Assembly (NCBI GenBank): GCA_914767885.1
Contig: CAJZBQ010000010.1
Location: 496,001 to 560,000, forward strand
Direction of reading: 5' to 3'
Source: Blepharisma stoltei
Lineage: Eukaryota > Ciliophora > Heterotrichea > Heterotrichida > Blepharismidae
Length of the DNA stretch: 64,000 nt
The position numbers and the translations under genes were made by a program. Of the stretch, positions 21,583 to 33,163 are shown piece by piece; position 1 is the stretch's first letter; every line of letters starts with the position of its first letter. The notes below the pieces were generated by a model that saw only the letters and a program-made list of their open reading frames with translations, made no database searches and had not been told where the DNA came from.

Positions 21583-21987
21583 TTTATTAAACAGAAAAGT
21601 TTTATTCTTTTTTCTAGAAAATCTGTATATTACTGAAGATATCAAGTATATTACGTATTCTTCCTAAAAGAAAATATGTATAAAATTGTGAATTATTTCT
21701 TTTTAGGTTTTACTCGATTTTTATGGGCTTCAATTTTCCAGGCTCGGAATAAAATCCCAAGCACAAGGGACTTATTTCACCCTATTAAATGACACTAATA
21801 AAATTTCCGGAAAATTGTGATCTTTGATTGAACAATTTCATATATTCAGGCATCCCATTTCTTCTAATACCTATCTTTGATAGTAATTAATTTTAGAAAA
21901 TAGGCTATATAATAGCTTCTACATAATTAAAATGCAATTTATAGCATATTTGCTAATATTATGGAACTATTCTCTTGTGGCTATGCA
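21583..21987. other. Intergenic, decayed copy of an IES-type repeat
   Basis: No gene. The stretch 21825-21950 resembles the interior of the Rpn8 IES at 20516-20899. Confidence 0.45.
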
Positions 21988-23295
21988 TTAATATTTTGTA
22001 TGGAAAGAATTTTTAATCAAGATAATAAAAATTTCATACAATTTTTTTCTAGAAACCCCTATTTTTGGTCGAGCGATAGCAAAGAGTCGATCAAGGATGG
22101 GCGGAGAATTAGAAAACATATTATTCCTGGATGAAAAAAGATAGTTTTGGTATTTCCCAATTGTTGACTGGGAAATCTTAGAAGGAGATTTGATGGACTC
22201 TGCTTTTTGATGCTGGGTTTTGAATTTATCAAAGACTTCTTTTATTTGGAAAATTGATGGCTGAGAAATAGATATTTCAGTCGACATAGGCACCGATTCT
22301 GCAGGACTTGCAGCTGGCTTTTTGACAACTCTTCTGATTTTTGCTTTTTGGATAGGAATTATATCAGCTGACAATTGAGGAGAAGATTTTATGATTTCAA
22401 TTGAAGATTTTGCTACCTCTGTGCCTACCTCTATTTGAGTTTCAGTCTCAGGCTGCTTAAGTGTTTCGCTTTGAATATTTATTTCTGGTACCACTTCTTC
22501 AGGCGTAATTATTATTTCTTTTTTATCTTTAAGCTCTTCAGCTACTTCTTTATTTTCTATTTTCAATTCTCCATTCTTTTCAGGCTCCTTTGGAAGTGAT
22601 CTTCTCTGATTATCTCCATTTAAATCTTTTTTAATTTCTTCTCTCACAACTACTTTAATCTCCTTTTTGCCTTCATCTTTTTGAGCTGGCTTAGTTTCTT
22701 TATTTTGAACGGCTTTTACCTCTTTTTTAATTTCTTCTTTGGTAAGTGGCTTAACTTCTCTTCTTTGTGGCAACTTGCTATCTTTGCTAGGAATCCTAGA
22801 TTCTTTTTTAATCTCTTCTTTGATAGTTATCTTAATTTCATTAGGTTCTTTGCTTTCTTCTTTGGTAGACATTAACGTTTCTTTTGTTTCTTCTTTTGGG
22901 CGAGGATTGCTCTCATTTGATTCTTTTTTTTCTTCTTTGGTCTCATCAATAAGGATAATTTTTTCTATTTTTGGCTCTATGGTGTCTGGCTTGGTTTCAT
23001 CTTTTGGGTCAGAATCAGTGATTTTAAATGGGTTGAAGTTACCATTTATGGTTTCCACGTTGCTTGGAGTTTCTGCTTTTATGATATCTACATCTTTTAA
23101 TATGGCATCAAGATCATCAATTGTTGAGCACTTGCCATCAGTCAAACATATTGTGATTGATCGTTTTTCTTTTCTAGTTTTTTGCCTGCTTTCTGAATCT
23201 TCACTGTCTTTACTGTCTTTATTTTTCCTGCTGCTTAAGTCTTTTAAGCTTACAACTACGTTTAAAACTTCATTCTCTACTTGTCTTTTGGGCAA
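21988..23295 (-). CDS. Lys/Glu-rich low-complexity protein
   Basis: 435 residues, ATG 23295. I recognise no family. The N-terminus (EVLNVVVSLKDLSSRKN) and a short block SITICLTDGKCSTIDDLDAILKDV may fold. Residues about 120-280 are imperfect repeats of KEEIKKE/KEETK type, and the C-terminal third has SIFQIKEVFDKFKTQHQK. Highly charged and probably disordered; a cytoskeletal or nuclear scaffold is possible but not shown. No IES or intron is needed to keep it open. Confidence 0.7.
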   Translation of the reverse strand: MPKRQVENEVLNVVVSLKDLSSRKNKDSKDSEDSESRQKTRKEKRSITICLTDGKCSTIDDLDAILKDVDIIKAETPSNVETINGNFNPFKITDSDPKDETKPDTIEPKIEKIILIDETKEEKKESNESNPRPKEETKETLMSTKEESKEPNEIKITIKEEIKKESRIPSKDSKLPQRREVKPLTKEEIKKEVKAVQNKETKPAQKDEGKKEIKVVVREEIKKDLNGDNQRRSLPKEPEKNGELKIENKEVAEELKDKKEIIITPEEVVPEINIQSETLKQPETETQIEVGTEVAKSSIEIIKSSPQLSADIIPIQKAKIRRVVKKPAASPAESVPMSTEISISQPSIFQIKEVFDKFKTQHQKAESIKSPSKISQSTIGKYQNYLFSSRNNMFSNSPPILDRLFAIARPKIGVSRKKLYEIFIILIKNSFHTKY

Positions 23296-23785
23296 GAAAT
23301 AAACCTCCCCTTAAAACACATATTTAGTCATAATAATATTAAATATATAGGTATTCTAATACAGATTAGAAAAAACTAACAAGATTGGCAAGTTTGGATT
23401 ATATTTTGTATTAAATTTAAACAAGATATATCATGTTTTATATTGAAAATAAGTATATAAACAGATTAATTTTGTTAAAACGTATTAATTTAGAATATTT
23501 TGTATGTATATAATACACATTCTGCTTGAATTGATTTATCTGTTTCGATCTATTTTAAAGTAGAATTAGGCGAGATTTATGCTTAAATTGAGATAAGAAA
23601 ACAAAATTCAGCGAATATCTTTATTATCTCTCTTATTTATTTGCATAAAACATTTACCATATAAAAATTCTGTATATACCTGGGATTAGAAATACAATAT
23701 TTTATACATTAGCAACTATACTAAAAATTGTGCTAGAAAGATTATGAGCGAATACTGCATACCTCTATATTTCTTTTTATAAAGA
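23296..23785. other. AT-rich intergenic region
   Basis: Nothing recognisable in about 490 bp; composition is typical of spacer DNA here. Confidence 0.5.
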
Positions 23786-24823
23786 TTAGATAGTTTGTGA
23801 TTGAAGGGGTGGAGGTTCATGCTTGGCCAGTCTTTCTGTTTCCAAAAATTCAGATAATTCAACTTTTTCATTCAAGATTCTGTTACTCATATCATCAATT
23901 TTATAGGTTGACGGAGATTTATTTGTAGGAATAGGCATCGTGCTGGACAATGATAAGCTTACTTTAGGTTTTTTCCTTCCTATTTTAGGAATTTTTCCTT
24001 TAACTTGATCCTTTTTATGATCTCTAATTCTCCCCATTTAATCACAAAACATTCATATAGATTTTTTTGCCATATTAATTTGTTTCTAAATAAGAGAGTA
24101 AGAGTAGGATTTGTGCTTGACATTCTAGGCCTTAGCATAGGAATTGGCGAAATTTCTCTTTGTTTCGGAGATGTACTAGTATGTCTATCATAATCATCTT
24201 TCATTTTCAGAGTTTCCAATGCTTCTTTTATATTTAGATCGAGATCCAAACCGCTATCACCTTCAGTATCCTGCCTCGAGCTAATTAACGATCCGCTGCT
24301 GAGTTTTGACGTGCTTGCTCTTGGAGTATGTGTTTGGTCTGTCGAAATTATATTTAAGTTATATACAGATTTGCAAGGATATGCTCAAAACTAGATACTT
24401 ATTAATATCAAAAAATCAATTCAGCTTTCCTCTATAGAAAATTGTCTATAAATTATTTATATTTATGTATTAATCTTTTTAAATTGTATAAGATATATGA
24501 ATAAAAAATTTTCTGATTCTTTCTCTCATTGGGTTTACATCTTCAAAATGAGTCGATGCCACTTTAGTAAAAATCTCTTCAAATTGGTTTATATTTAATG
24601 TAGCCTTAGATAGCGAAGTGGTTCCTGCTGTTTTCGTAACTAGTGTCCTAAGTTCTGATTGGGATATTAAATCCTAATTAGAAAATACTGGAAATATTCT
24701 GAGATTTTTGCAGAGTTTTTGGAACTCCGAAAGCGAAACTTTACCGTCTGAGGACTTGTGCTTGTTGAAGAGTGATTTTATTTTGGGTTTATTGTGCTCA
24801 AATAGGATGTAGTCAGAGTTCAT
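23786..24823 (-). CDS. EF-hand-like protein with disordered tail
   Basis: 273 residues (822 nt) after removing a 15-nt intron (complement 24674-24688) and two short IESs (24364-24490, 24027-24100). The N-terminal 110 residues (MNSDYILFEHNKPKIKSLF, DGKVSLSEFQKLCKNLRI, SQSELRTLVTK) have EF-hand-pair spacing, but the first loop is imperfect, so Ca binding is doubtful. The remainder is Ser/Thr/Pro-rich with basic clusters. Similar EF-hand-like modules occur in ciliate cortex and cilium proteins; the role is inferred only. Confidence 0.65.
24027..24100. mobile_element. 74-bp IES
   Basis: It lies between TA 24025-24026 and TA 24099-24100. Removal joins SSTNPTL to RDHKKDQVK in frame; left in, the frame changes at once. 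Confidence 0.8.
24364..24490. mobile_element. 127-bp IES
   Basis: Flanked by TA, with inverted ends TATACA-ATTT / TATACAGATTT. Deletion restores frame between ...FFIHISY and NLNIISTDQT. Confidence 0.6.
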
Positions 24824-25184
24824 TTATATTAAAATTAGACAAGGCAGATTTTTTAAAATTTAATAATTTAGAGGTGGAAAAAGAAAGGGAAAATCATAGG
24901 TCAGAAGTTACCTATAAAGAAATATGATAAGCCAAACTGAATTTTGCGTAGCTATATCTTTTATAAATTGCAAAAAAAATACAATTCAGATTAGTATAAA
25001 TTTATTTAAACTAAAAATAGTAAAATTCTTATTTTATTGTTAAATGTTAATATAATATATATTTAGATTGCCTAGGCTATATCAGCAAATTATAAAGTAA
25101 TTTGATATGCCTAAAACTTATCTATCAAATCCTCAATAAAATAATTGTTATCAAAAATTAAACAAGAAAACAGGAAATTTCATT
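24824..25184. other. AT-rich divergent intergenic region
   Basis: Between two divergently oriented genes. No repeat, RNA gene or clear site seen. Confidence 0.5.
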
Positions 25185-26621
25185 ATGTTGAACTATAAGC
25201 TTAAAACCTCTTTAAACTCAGACGACAGATCAAGAGATCCATACACAACCCCCAGAAATTTGTCAGCCCCTAAGCTAAAAGAGTGATCCTCTCAATCTGA
25301 TGCCAAACGTAAAAAATCTGAACGAAAAAAAACTCCCAAGCACTCACCTCTGAATTTTACCTGCAAAGAAATAAGTCTATCTCCCAAAGGCAGAGAGCAT
25401 GAGCTTTTTATTGTCGACTCTATCCCTTTTCCTAAAAAGCAATTTGAAAAAGCATCATATAAAACTGAAAGAAGGTACGCAGACAACACAGATAGGGCTT
25501 ATTGGAGTAGTGAAAGCAGTGACGTTGAAGGGAAAGACAAAGAAATTGGAAAGCTGCATTATGAAACTATTATTAAAAAGCTTACTGAAGAGCTAAACGA
25601 AACAAGAAATCAACTGAAAATAGAAAGGGACACGATCCAACGTATTGAGAGAAACCGAATTCGTGATTTAAAAACAAAGCAGAAGTTAGAAAGCGAATTA
25701 GAAGAACTAGAGAAAATATTCATTGAGGAAAGAAAACAGCTGAAACCTAAAGGAAATGAAGAAGAATTTATGCAGATTAAGAAAGAAAACGATATGATGA
25801 AAAAAGAAATTGAAAATTTGAAGAACCAAAATAGCCAATATATAGAAATGCTTAAGCAGAGAGATGAATATATAAAAGAAATAGAAAAAAAACTGGATAG
25901 CGGTAATGAGCATAGTGAGCTTAAAATGCAATTAGGAGAACTTGAGAAAAGTTTTGCGAATTTAACTCTTTTAAGCGATTTATATGGAGGAAAGCTGGCA
26001 GAAAATGAAAAAACCATACAAAATTTACGGACTCTTCTGGCTGAAAAAGACCAAACAATTAAATTCCTAGAAGAAAATGTTTCGCTAAATGGATTTAAAG
26101 TAGAAATTGATGAAAGAAATAGTATGTATACAAGCCTGGAAAAGGATTTAATAGCTCGCGTCAGAGAATATAAAGACAAAACTTTAAATGTGCTGAACTC
26201 TGGTGAAAAAGCAAAAAAGAGAGCTGAAAACCAATCTCCAGATTTCGAGCAAAGTATCGATAGCATTAAAAATGATGGGAAAATATGCTCACAATCAAAT
26301 CTTTCAAAATCAACAAGTGATCTTATTGATTTTATTGACCCACTATTATCTCCTATACAGTCAGTATCCCCAATACGAGCAGAAAGAGTATCAGATGTGC
26401 ACCTGCCAAAGCTTCAGCTCAATACACTCAATGGCCAAGATCCTTATACTCCTCCAACATTCAGAAATCCTGAAGCCAATAATTCTTTGCAAGCATCCCT
26501 TGAAAATTCATTTTCTGATATTAAAAAGCGATTAAGCTACCTCCAAGCAAATACAGCTTATTTAGATCATAGGATGGATATTTTTGAACAAAAAGTAAAA
26601 GCTAATAGTGACATTATTTAA
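25185..26621 (+). CDS. Coiled-coil protein
   Basis: 478 residues. ATG 25185; the frame passes one TGA (KLKEWSSQS) read as Trp. After a basic, Ser-rich N-terminus of about 125 residues comes a long coiled coil (KKLTEELNETRNQLKIERDT to LARVREYKDKTLNVL), then a Ser/Pro linker and a short helical end. No family recognised. The next gene starts only 14 bp downstream in a different frame. The two could be parts of one interrupted gene, but I find no intron or TA pair that joins them. Confidence 0.75.
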
Positions 26622-26635
26622 ACTCTTTTTAATAA

Positions 26636-27499
26636 ATGGAAGAAATAACAGTAGCATTAGGCTCTACTCAAAATGAATTAAAAGAAATGTGCTCTACCCT
26701 TGCATTTCTTGGGAAAACTGTCCCACAGGACTATTTTCCAGAGTCTTTGCATGAAATTAGAAATCAATTAGAAGATATGAGAAGGGCAATGTCTAATCCC
26801 AGACCTCAGCTGGAAGTTTCTTTTCCTGTAATCCCTCATTTTAAACAGAATTACACATCTTATATTAGAAAAAGAGCAAGTCATCATTTGTCTCTTGGAC
26901 AACCCAGTTTAATAAGAAATGAAGAAAGCCCATCTGTGCTAAAAACAGTCAGAGAAAGGCTAAATTTAAGTAGCCAACAAATTAATACAGAAAGAAGCAT
27001 CGGTAAAGCTACATATGCTAAACCAAAATTTGTGAGGCTAGCAAAAGCAAAGGTGGTTCCTAAAGAACAAAGAATAGACCCCGTTAACTTTCCTCCTGAA
27101 GTGAATGCAGAAGATGTAGATAATGGAGTCATTTCTTTAGTAAATAAAGGACTAGTTTCAAAGAAAACTGACTTAATGCCTTTTTTAACAGGAAAACTGC
27201 CACCTATTCAGCTAAAGGCAGCAAAAATAAATGATGGAAGCTATTCAGCAAAAATACCAAAAAGTCCTCGTAGGAGCTGCAAGCCAATTTGGGATAAAAA
27301 AGACTCATCTTTTGCTTCAAGCGGCCATGGCGAAACCCCTATACAAGTAGGGATTGCTTCACCTGTAGATTTTGTTTCAGAAATCATTCATCCAATCATT
27401 CGAGCTCCAATCGAAAAAATTTATTTTGAGATAAAAAGAGGAAAGCTAAAAGAAAACCGGCATTTGAATAAATTCAAAGAAAAACATCACACAAAATGA
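26636..27499 (+). CDS. Unknown basic protein
   Basis: 287 residues from ATG 26636, 14 bp after the previous stop. The N-terminus (MEEITVALGSTQNELKEMCS, FLGKTVPQDYFPESLHEIRN) looks helical and could continue the coiled coil of the upstream protein; the rest is basic, Pro/Ser-rich and probably disordered. No known domain. It may be a separate gene or the C-terminal part of the upstream one. Confidence 0.55.
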   Translation: MEEITVALGSTQNELKEMCSTLAFLGKTVPQDYFPESLHEIRNQLEDMRRAMSNPRPQLEVSFPVIPHFKQNYTSYIRKRASHHLSLGQPSLIRNEESPSVLKTVRERLNLSSQQINTERSIGKATYAKPKFVRLAKAKVVPKEQRIDPVNFPPEVNAEDVDNGVISLVNKGLVSKKTDLMPFLTGKLPPIQLKAAKINDGSYSAKIPKSPRRSCKPIWDKKDSSFASSGHGETPIQVGIASPVDFVSEIIHPIIRAPIEKIYFEIKRGKLKENRHLNKFKEKHHTK

Positions 27500-27562
27500 A
27501 CGAGGATAAGGGTTGTTTTACAAGAAGCTATAAAACATTGCAAAAAAAATAAAATTTTTAAA

Positions 27563-29728
27563 ATGATTATCGACGCAGAAAAGCTGCTAGAAGAGATAAC
27601 AGACGAAGTAAGGTCAACTGGGATTAGCGACATTTATAAGTGCATTGTCAATATGAGTGAAATTAAAAATAGGCCAAAGTTTCTTCAATACCAAGGCAAT
27701 CTTGGTAGAAACCTTGCTGCTGTAAAAATTCAGGCTGCTTGAAGAGGATATAAAGGTGCTCAGCAGTATCGTCATTTAAAAGCTTTAAATGTATACACTG
27801 AATGCATTCAATTATACTTCCATTTATATCTTAAAAAGATGGAAACTAAAAGGATAATTCAAGAAAAAAGAAAAGACAGGTTTAACAACTTTAGGGAAAG
27901 GCAGCAAATATTCCAAGAGAGTTATGATGAAATTATTTCGCAGCCTCATATTGAGATTCATATTGGGTCTATCCAGCCTGATGCTTCGATCCCTTTCTTT
28001 TATTCTAAACAGAACTCCCAGATAATGAGGGTGTGCTCTATTCAAGATCCCCTGGTTTCAGTCATTTATATTTCGCCAGTTCCTCTGGACAATGAATTAA
28101 TGGAATATTACTATTCATTACTTGAGTTGTCTCATATAAAAAATGCAAGATCCCGAGTAACATTTATTACTCCGAATCATGGGATTAGCTTGTCTAATCA
28201 ATTTTCCACATCAAAACTTTTATTTTTAGCCACTAAAACTATAAATAAAATCAAGGAAATGATCAAAGGCAAGCCAGCATTTTTAGTCCCTGGAGAAATC
28301 TCAGAGGATGACATTTGAATTTCCGATTTACTAGGCGTACCAATGCTTTCTAGTGAACCTGATTTAATCAGAAAATTTTCTGGTAAATATGAGTCAAAAA
28401 AAGTGTTTGAAATGGCAGGAATTCCTACACCTATAGGTATAAGCCAAATTTCCTCAATTGATATGTTTTATTCAGAGCTGACAAAATTAATTTTTGAAAA
28501 TATTTTGGTGGACTCATGAGTATTTAAAATTAACAATGAAAGGAGAGGAAGGGGGATCGCTTATATTGACGTGACTAAAATAAAAACTGTAATGAAATTA
28601 AGAAAGCAATATGATGATCTGAATGAAAAAAATTATGACGATTTAAGCTTTGACGTCAAAAAAATCGTCCCAACGCTTACAAAATTTGCGGTGCCAAGCA
28701 TGTGGGTAGATTTTGATGCATATCTTGCAGCATTTTGCCATAGTAAAGGGACAATACAAGTAACTCCTAATACAAAGAGCCATAATATAACATCTCCTTC
28801 TGTATCAATTCTTATACAGCCTGACTCAACGCTTCGTTTTCTATGTGCTGTAGACCGCTTCCAATCCCATGACTACCTAAACGCAGGGGTGTTTTCCCCT
28901 CAAAATTCTATACCTCAATCAGAGCTCCTTGAAATTTGTAAAAGAATCGGAAATGTTTTATATGAGCAAGGCATATGAGGCTATGTTTCAATAGAGCTTG
29001 TTGCTTTTCCTGATCCTTACAATGATGGTGGAATGCCTCTTTACTGAGGAATAGACTTATATTTTGGCCATAATATCATTTCTGCTAGCTATCTGATGTT
29101 CACAACTCTAGTTGGAGGCGCCAATGATATTGTTACAGGCAAATATTTCATTAAATTTGAAGAGCATGAAGACGAAATGTCACTGGTTGAAGACCGATTT
29201 GGGGACGACTTCACAAATTTGCTTACCACAAATAACCCAACTAAAACAATATTTGAGAATCGAGGAATTACTGATATGGACAATGAATGCATTGATAGGC
29301 CAGATTATGAGGATTTTAATATGTTTGACGAAAGGCATTTTGCGTTTTGTTGGCATGCAGAGCATCCAGAAATAAAAGATTTAAGCTTAGTAGCACTTTT
29401 TCATATGTGCAGGCTGGAATCAGTGACATATTCTTTGGAGCATTCCAAAGGGTCAGTTTTTTGTGCATATGATACATTAAAGAATCAGCATATAGGAATC
29501 ATGTCAATTTGCAGCAATAGAAAAGAAGCAATTAGGCTGCTAACTGAAGCGTTTACCTTTATGTTGCAGCAGGCAGGCCCTCCACCTCAGCCTATTCTTG
29601 CTTATAAAGAAGCTCCAAAAGAAGAGATAAATCTTAACGAGATTATTACAAAAATAAAAGCAACACACAAGACTATGGAGAAAACAGGGAAAAGTGGCAA
29701 AAAGAACTATTTAATAGAGCTGATATAG
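27563..29728 (+). CDS. IQCH-like protein (IQ motif plus ATP-grasp-like fold)
   Basis: 721 residues, ATG 27563, open only with TGA as Trp (for example 28316-28318 and 28517-28519). An IQ calmodulin-binding motif is at residues 54-68 (VKIQAAWRGYKG). Downstream come segments in the order seen in IQCH: SVIYISPVPLDNELMEYYYS, FVAPSM-like FAVPSMWVDFDAYLAAF, SILIQPDSTLRFLCAVDRFQ, GYVSIELVAF and GIDLYFGHNIISASYLMFTT, which look like an ATP-grasp-type core. IQCH is linked to calmodulin and axoneme function in animal sperm; a ciliary role here is inference. No IES. Confidence 0.65.
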
Positions 29729-29792
29729 TAAAAATGTATTAATTATATATTATTAATTATAGAATCCCTATAGGATACTGATCTGAATAAAT

Positions 29793-32009
29793 ATGAAAAA
29801 TTGATTTGATGGCAGATCACTTGAAGAGGATCTTAAAGATAATCTTGAAGGTCTCTCAATTGAAGATAATTTAAAATCGCTGACAGAGCCAAGGCAGCAA
29901 TGCAACTTTGTAGGACTAATGAATCAGTAATTTTTACTTAGAGGCGCAACATGCTATCTTAATTCTTTGATACAAGCAATGTTTATGACACCTGAGCTTA
30001 GATCTGCTATTTTCAAACTTCCTTTATATGATAAAACTATTAACAGCCCTTCACCTTGACTGCCAGATGGCCAAAAAAGAGAAATCCTTTCAGCACTTCA
30101 AGAATTATTTGTCAGCCTCCAAGCATTAAATTTGAAAGCCTACACAACTGAAAATTTAACTAACAGTTTTCATTGAACTAATAAAGAAGTCCACGATCAG
30201 CATGATGTTCAAGAACTTAATAGAGTTCTTTATGACACAATTGACAGAACTTTGGCAGATTCTGAATATTCTGAATTTATTTCTAATCTTTATAAAGGAG
30301 TTTTTGTAAATGAAATACAATGCTTTAAATGTCAAGGAGTTTTTCAGATAAATGAAGACTTTTATGATATTGTGCTGCAGGTTAAAGGAAACAAAGATAT
30401 AAAGGCAAGCTTAGATTCATTGCAAACTCCAGATATGCTTAGTGGAGACAATCAATATTTCTGTGAAAATTGCAAAGAAAAATGTGATGCAATGCGCTGC
30501 ACAAGAATTAAGCAGCTTCCACCGATTTTGACATTTTCATTAAACAGAATCACTTTTGATGCCAAAAAAATGCAAAGGGTAAAGGTGACTGATAATTTTG
30601 AGTTTCCTTTAGAACTTGATTTATCAGCTTTTGTTGAAAAAGAAAAAAAATACGAGCTATTTGCTGTAATAATTCATTATGGCGCTGGCTCTAGTATAGG
30701 GCATTATCATGCTTATATAAGAGATGTGCTGAAAACTGGAAACTGAATAGACCCAAAAAAGACAAATAAAACCAATGAAATTGCAAAGTCAGAAAGCTCG
30801 GCGTCAGACGGCTTTAAATCATATAGCACAAGAAAAAGAGCTAGGAAAAATCTTAAAAGAAAAGGAAAACAATACCCTCAAAAGCAAAAAGAAGAGACTC
30901 AGCAAGAAGGCCCAAAAACCAATATTGATTTCGATTTTGAAGAATTCCCATATGGCTGTGAAAATAAAGAATTATTGCAAGATTGGTATGATTTTAATGA
31001 CTCTTTTATCTATCCTATATATTCAGGAAAATTGTTGAAGCAATTTGGAGGTGCAAAAGAAACTGCATATATGCTAGTATATAGAGATGCCACTTTAAAC
31101 CAAAATTTAACTATCCCTGATATTCCTGAATATTGAGTTAACAGCTTGGATCTCCTCTTAAAGCCTCTTATTAAAGAAAAAATCCCTGATGAGCCTTCGG
31201 CTGTAAAACCTAATGAGACTGGAACTGTGCAAAATGAATTAATAAAGCTTTATATTCATTTAACATTAACTGGTTTCCCTGATCAGTGTGAATCAATTGA
31301 TGAAGTATCTGTTCCTGGAGAAATGACCCTTTTGCAGCTTAAAGAGCATATATTTCAATTACCAAAAATATATCAAGAAAATTCATGCCCAGAAAATTTA
31401 AGAATTCGTGATAGAACTGAATATTTTTGGTTTGGAAAAATATATAGAGAAGATGATAAGTCGTTAGAAGATCTTGGAATTACTGATGGCTCTAATTTGG
31501 CAATTCAGGTTTTGGCAGAGCCTGAATCTTTTAACCAAGGCTTTATGCAGTTTTATGTTAGCGAGTGAATAATTGATTTAAAGCAAAAAGGTCCACCTAT
31601 TGAAGGCTTTTTTGATGGCTCGACCCCAAATATTGATAAATTGTATTTATGAATAATTGCTACGCTTAAAAATGACTGGAACATCAAAGACATGACAATC
31701 GCCTTATATAAGTCAGCACTCTTTGAGTGGGAGCTTATAAAAGATACAAGAAAGAAAAAAGATAGAGGATCATTGATAGAATATAAAGGCACAAGAAAAT
31801 CGAAGGGAATACAGAACCTTAGAAAATCCCCTTACTTTTTAAAAGAAGGAGATTATTTGGTTGTTAAATATGATCCAGAAAATTCGTTAGACGATGATGA
31901 TTTTTTGAAACTTCTTAATTGAGAAACAAAGGCGCCTATAAAGGATAATTCCGATATTAAAAACACAGAGCATCGTTCTGAAAAATCAATCAAAATCGCA
32001 GAATTTTAA
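29793..32009 (+). CDS. Ubiquitin-specific protease, USP40/USP47 type
   Basis: 733 residues. ATG 29793; intron 29927-29941 (15 nt) sits just before the active site, so splicing gives GLMNQGATCYLNSLIQAM with catalytic Cys49. The His box is GHYHAYIRD. A CxxC pair (CFKCQ...CENCKEKC) forms the zinc finger of the fingers subdomain, followed by LPPILTFSLNRITFD. The C-terminal half contains ubiquitin-like segments (LYIHLTLTGFP..., GITDGSNLAIQV), as in USP40/47. Several Trp are encoded by TGA. It removes ubiquitin from substrates; localisation not evident. Confidence 0.88.
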
Positions 32010-32202
32010 TAAATCTGTAAATTGCATTATTTACAATTTTCTTCTTTATATGTAATTTATAAATGCATTTTACTGTTAAATAGTCATTTAAGAATAACGA
32101 TTATATAAATATAACTGAATTTAATCTGATAAATAATTAAAGCTATATAAAAGCTTTTGAAATTATGCCAAAACTATTAAAATTAATTTTTTCTCTATTA
32201 AA

Positions 32203-33133
32203 ATGACGTCTAATTGGAATGTGAAATTTTATCCACCTCGACCCTTAGTCCTCTTTGCTGAACAAGCGAAATCCTACTGCTCACTCGCTGTGAATTAATT
32301 TTTTTTAAATTTATATTAAAATGCCCATAAAATTTTAATATTCCAATTTCTAAAAATATGAAATGAAAATTTAATGTATTACTTTAGAATGAAAAATTAT
32401 TAAATTAATAAGAGATTTATTTTTAGTAATATTACTTATATAATTGGATTTTCTAATATTTTGTTCGCTAATGAAGAAGGAGTTAGCAGATTTGCTATCA
32501 TATCACAAGCATCAAAATAGATTTTCGAGTCTAAGGTCACTATCCCCTATCCTTCTCAAAGAAAAAAAATCCGAAAATTTAATTGAGCTAAAAAGTTTAC
32601 TCGAAAAAGCTATCAACAGAAAATCAAGCCCAATGAGTATTATAGAAGACTCTCCTCAAAAAGAATCAACCCCAAAAATACAAACTACAGAATCAGTTAA
32701 AAAAATTGATTTACTTCCATATATTTATAAAAGGAAAAGGCGACGATCTAAAAAGCCATTGCTCTTTGTTCTCAATAAGTGCACATCCCCTGTAACATTC
32801 CTCTCCAATCCCGTCAATTTTCCACGACCCAAGCCAATTCCTTCAAACCGTCAAATTTCCAAACCAAAACTCCCTACAGCAAAACAAAGCTCCCGCTCAT
32901 TCTCCTTAAGCCCAGCCACTGAAGACACAATTTATGACATAAGAAGAAAGAGCGTTTTACCCGAAATCCGAAAAGACATAAGCAGAAAAGAACTTAGCCC
33001 GAATCTAATAAGAAAACTCGACTTAAGCCATTGCAGAAATCCCTCAAAAAGCAGCTTTTTGAGCAGCTCTAATGAGACTTATGACTATGTAAAAAATGAG
33101 CTGACTCCTCAGATAATGGAAAAATGGTTTTAG
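32203..33133 (+). CDS. Small basic disordered protein
   Basis: 230 residues after removal of IES 32248-32485 (693 nt). Starts MTSNWNVKFYPPRPLADLLS. Rich in Lys, Ser and Pro, with KRKRRRSKK near the centre; I recognise no domain. The N-terminal FYPPRPL and the basic patch might bind nucleic acid or microtubules, but nothing proves it. Confidence 0.6.
32248..32485. mobile_element. 238-bp IES
   Basis: It lies between TA 32246-32247 and TA 32484-32485. Ends TTAGTCCTCTTTGCTGAACA and, complemented, TAACTCCTTCTTCATTAGCG. Deletion joins YPPRPL to ADLLSYHKHQ. Confidence 0.7.
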
Positions 33134-33163
33134 GTAACTTTGCATAATCTATAATATAAAGAA

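Noticed and set aside
22739-23302. Plus-strand ORF of 187 codons resembling a membrane protein
   Set aside because: Antisense of the Lys/Glu-rich gene; hydrophobicity is a codon-mirror artefact.
25610-26266. Minus-strand ORF of 218 codons
   Set aside because: Antisense of a coiled-coil gene; composition (Ser/Phe/Leu) is the mirror of Lys/Glu codons.
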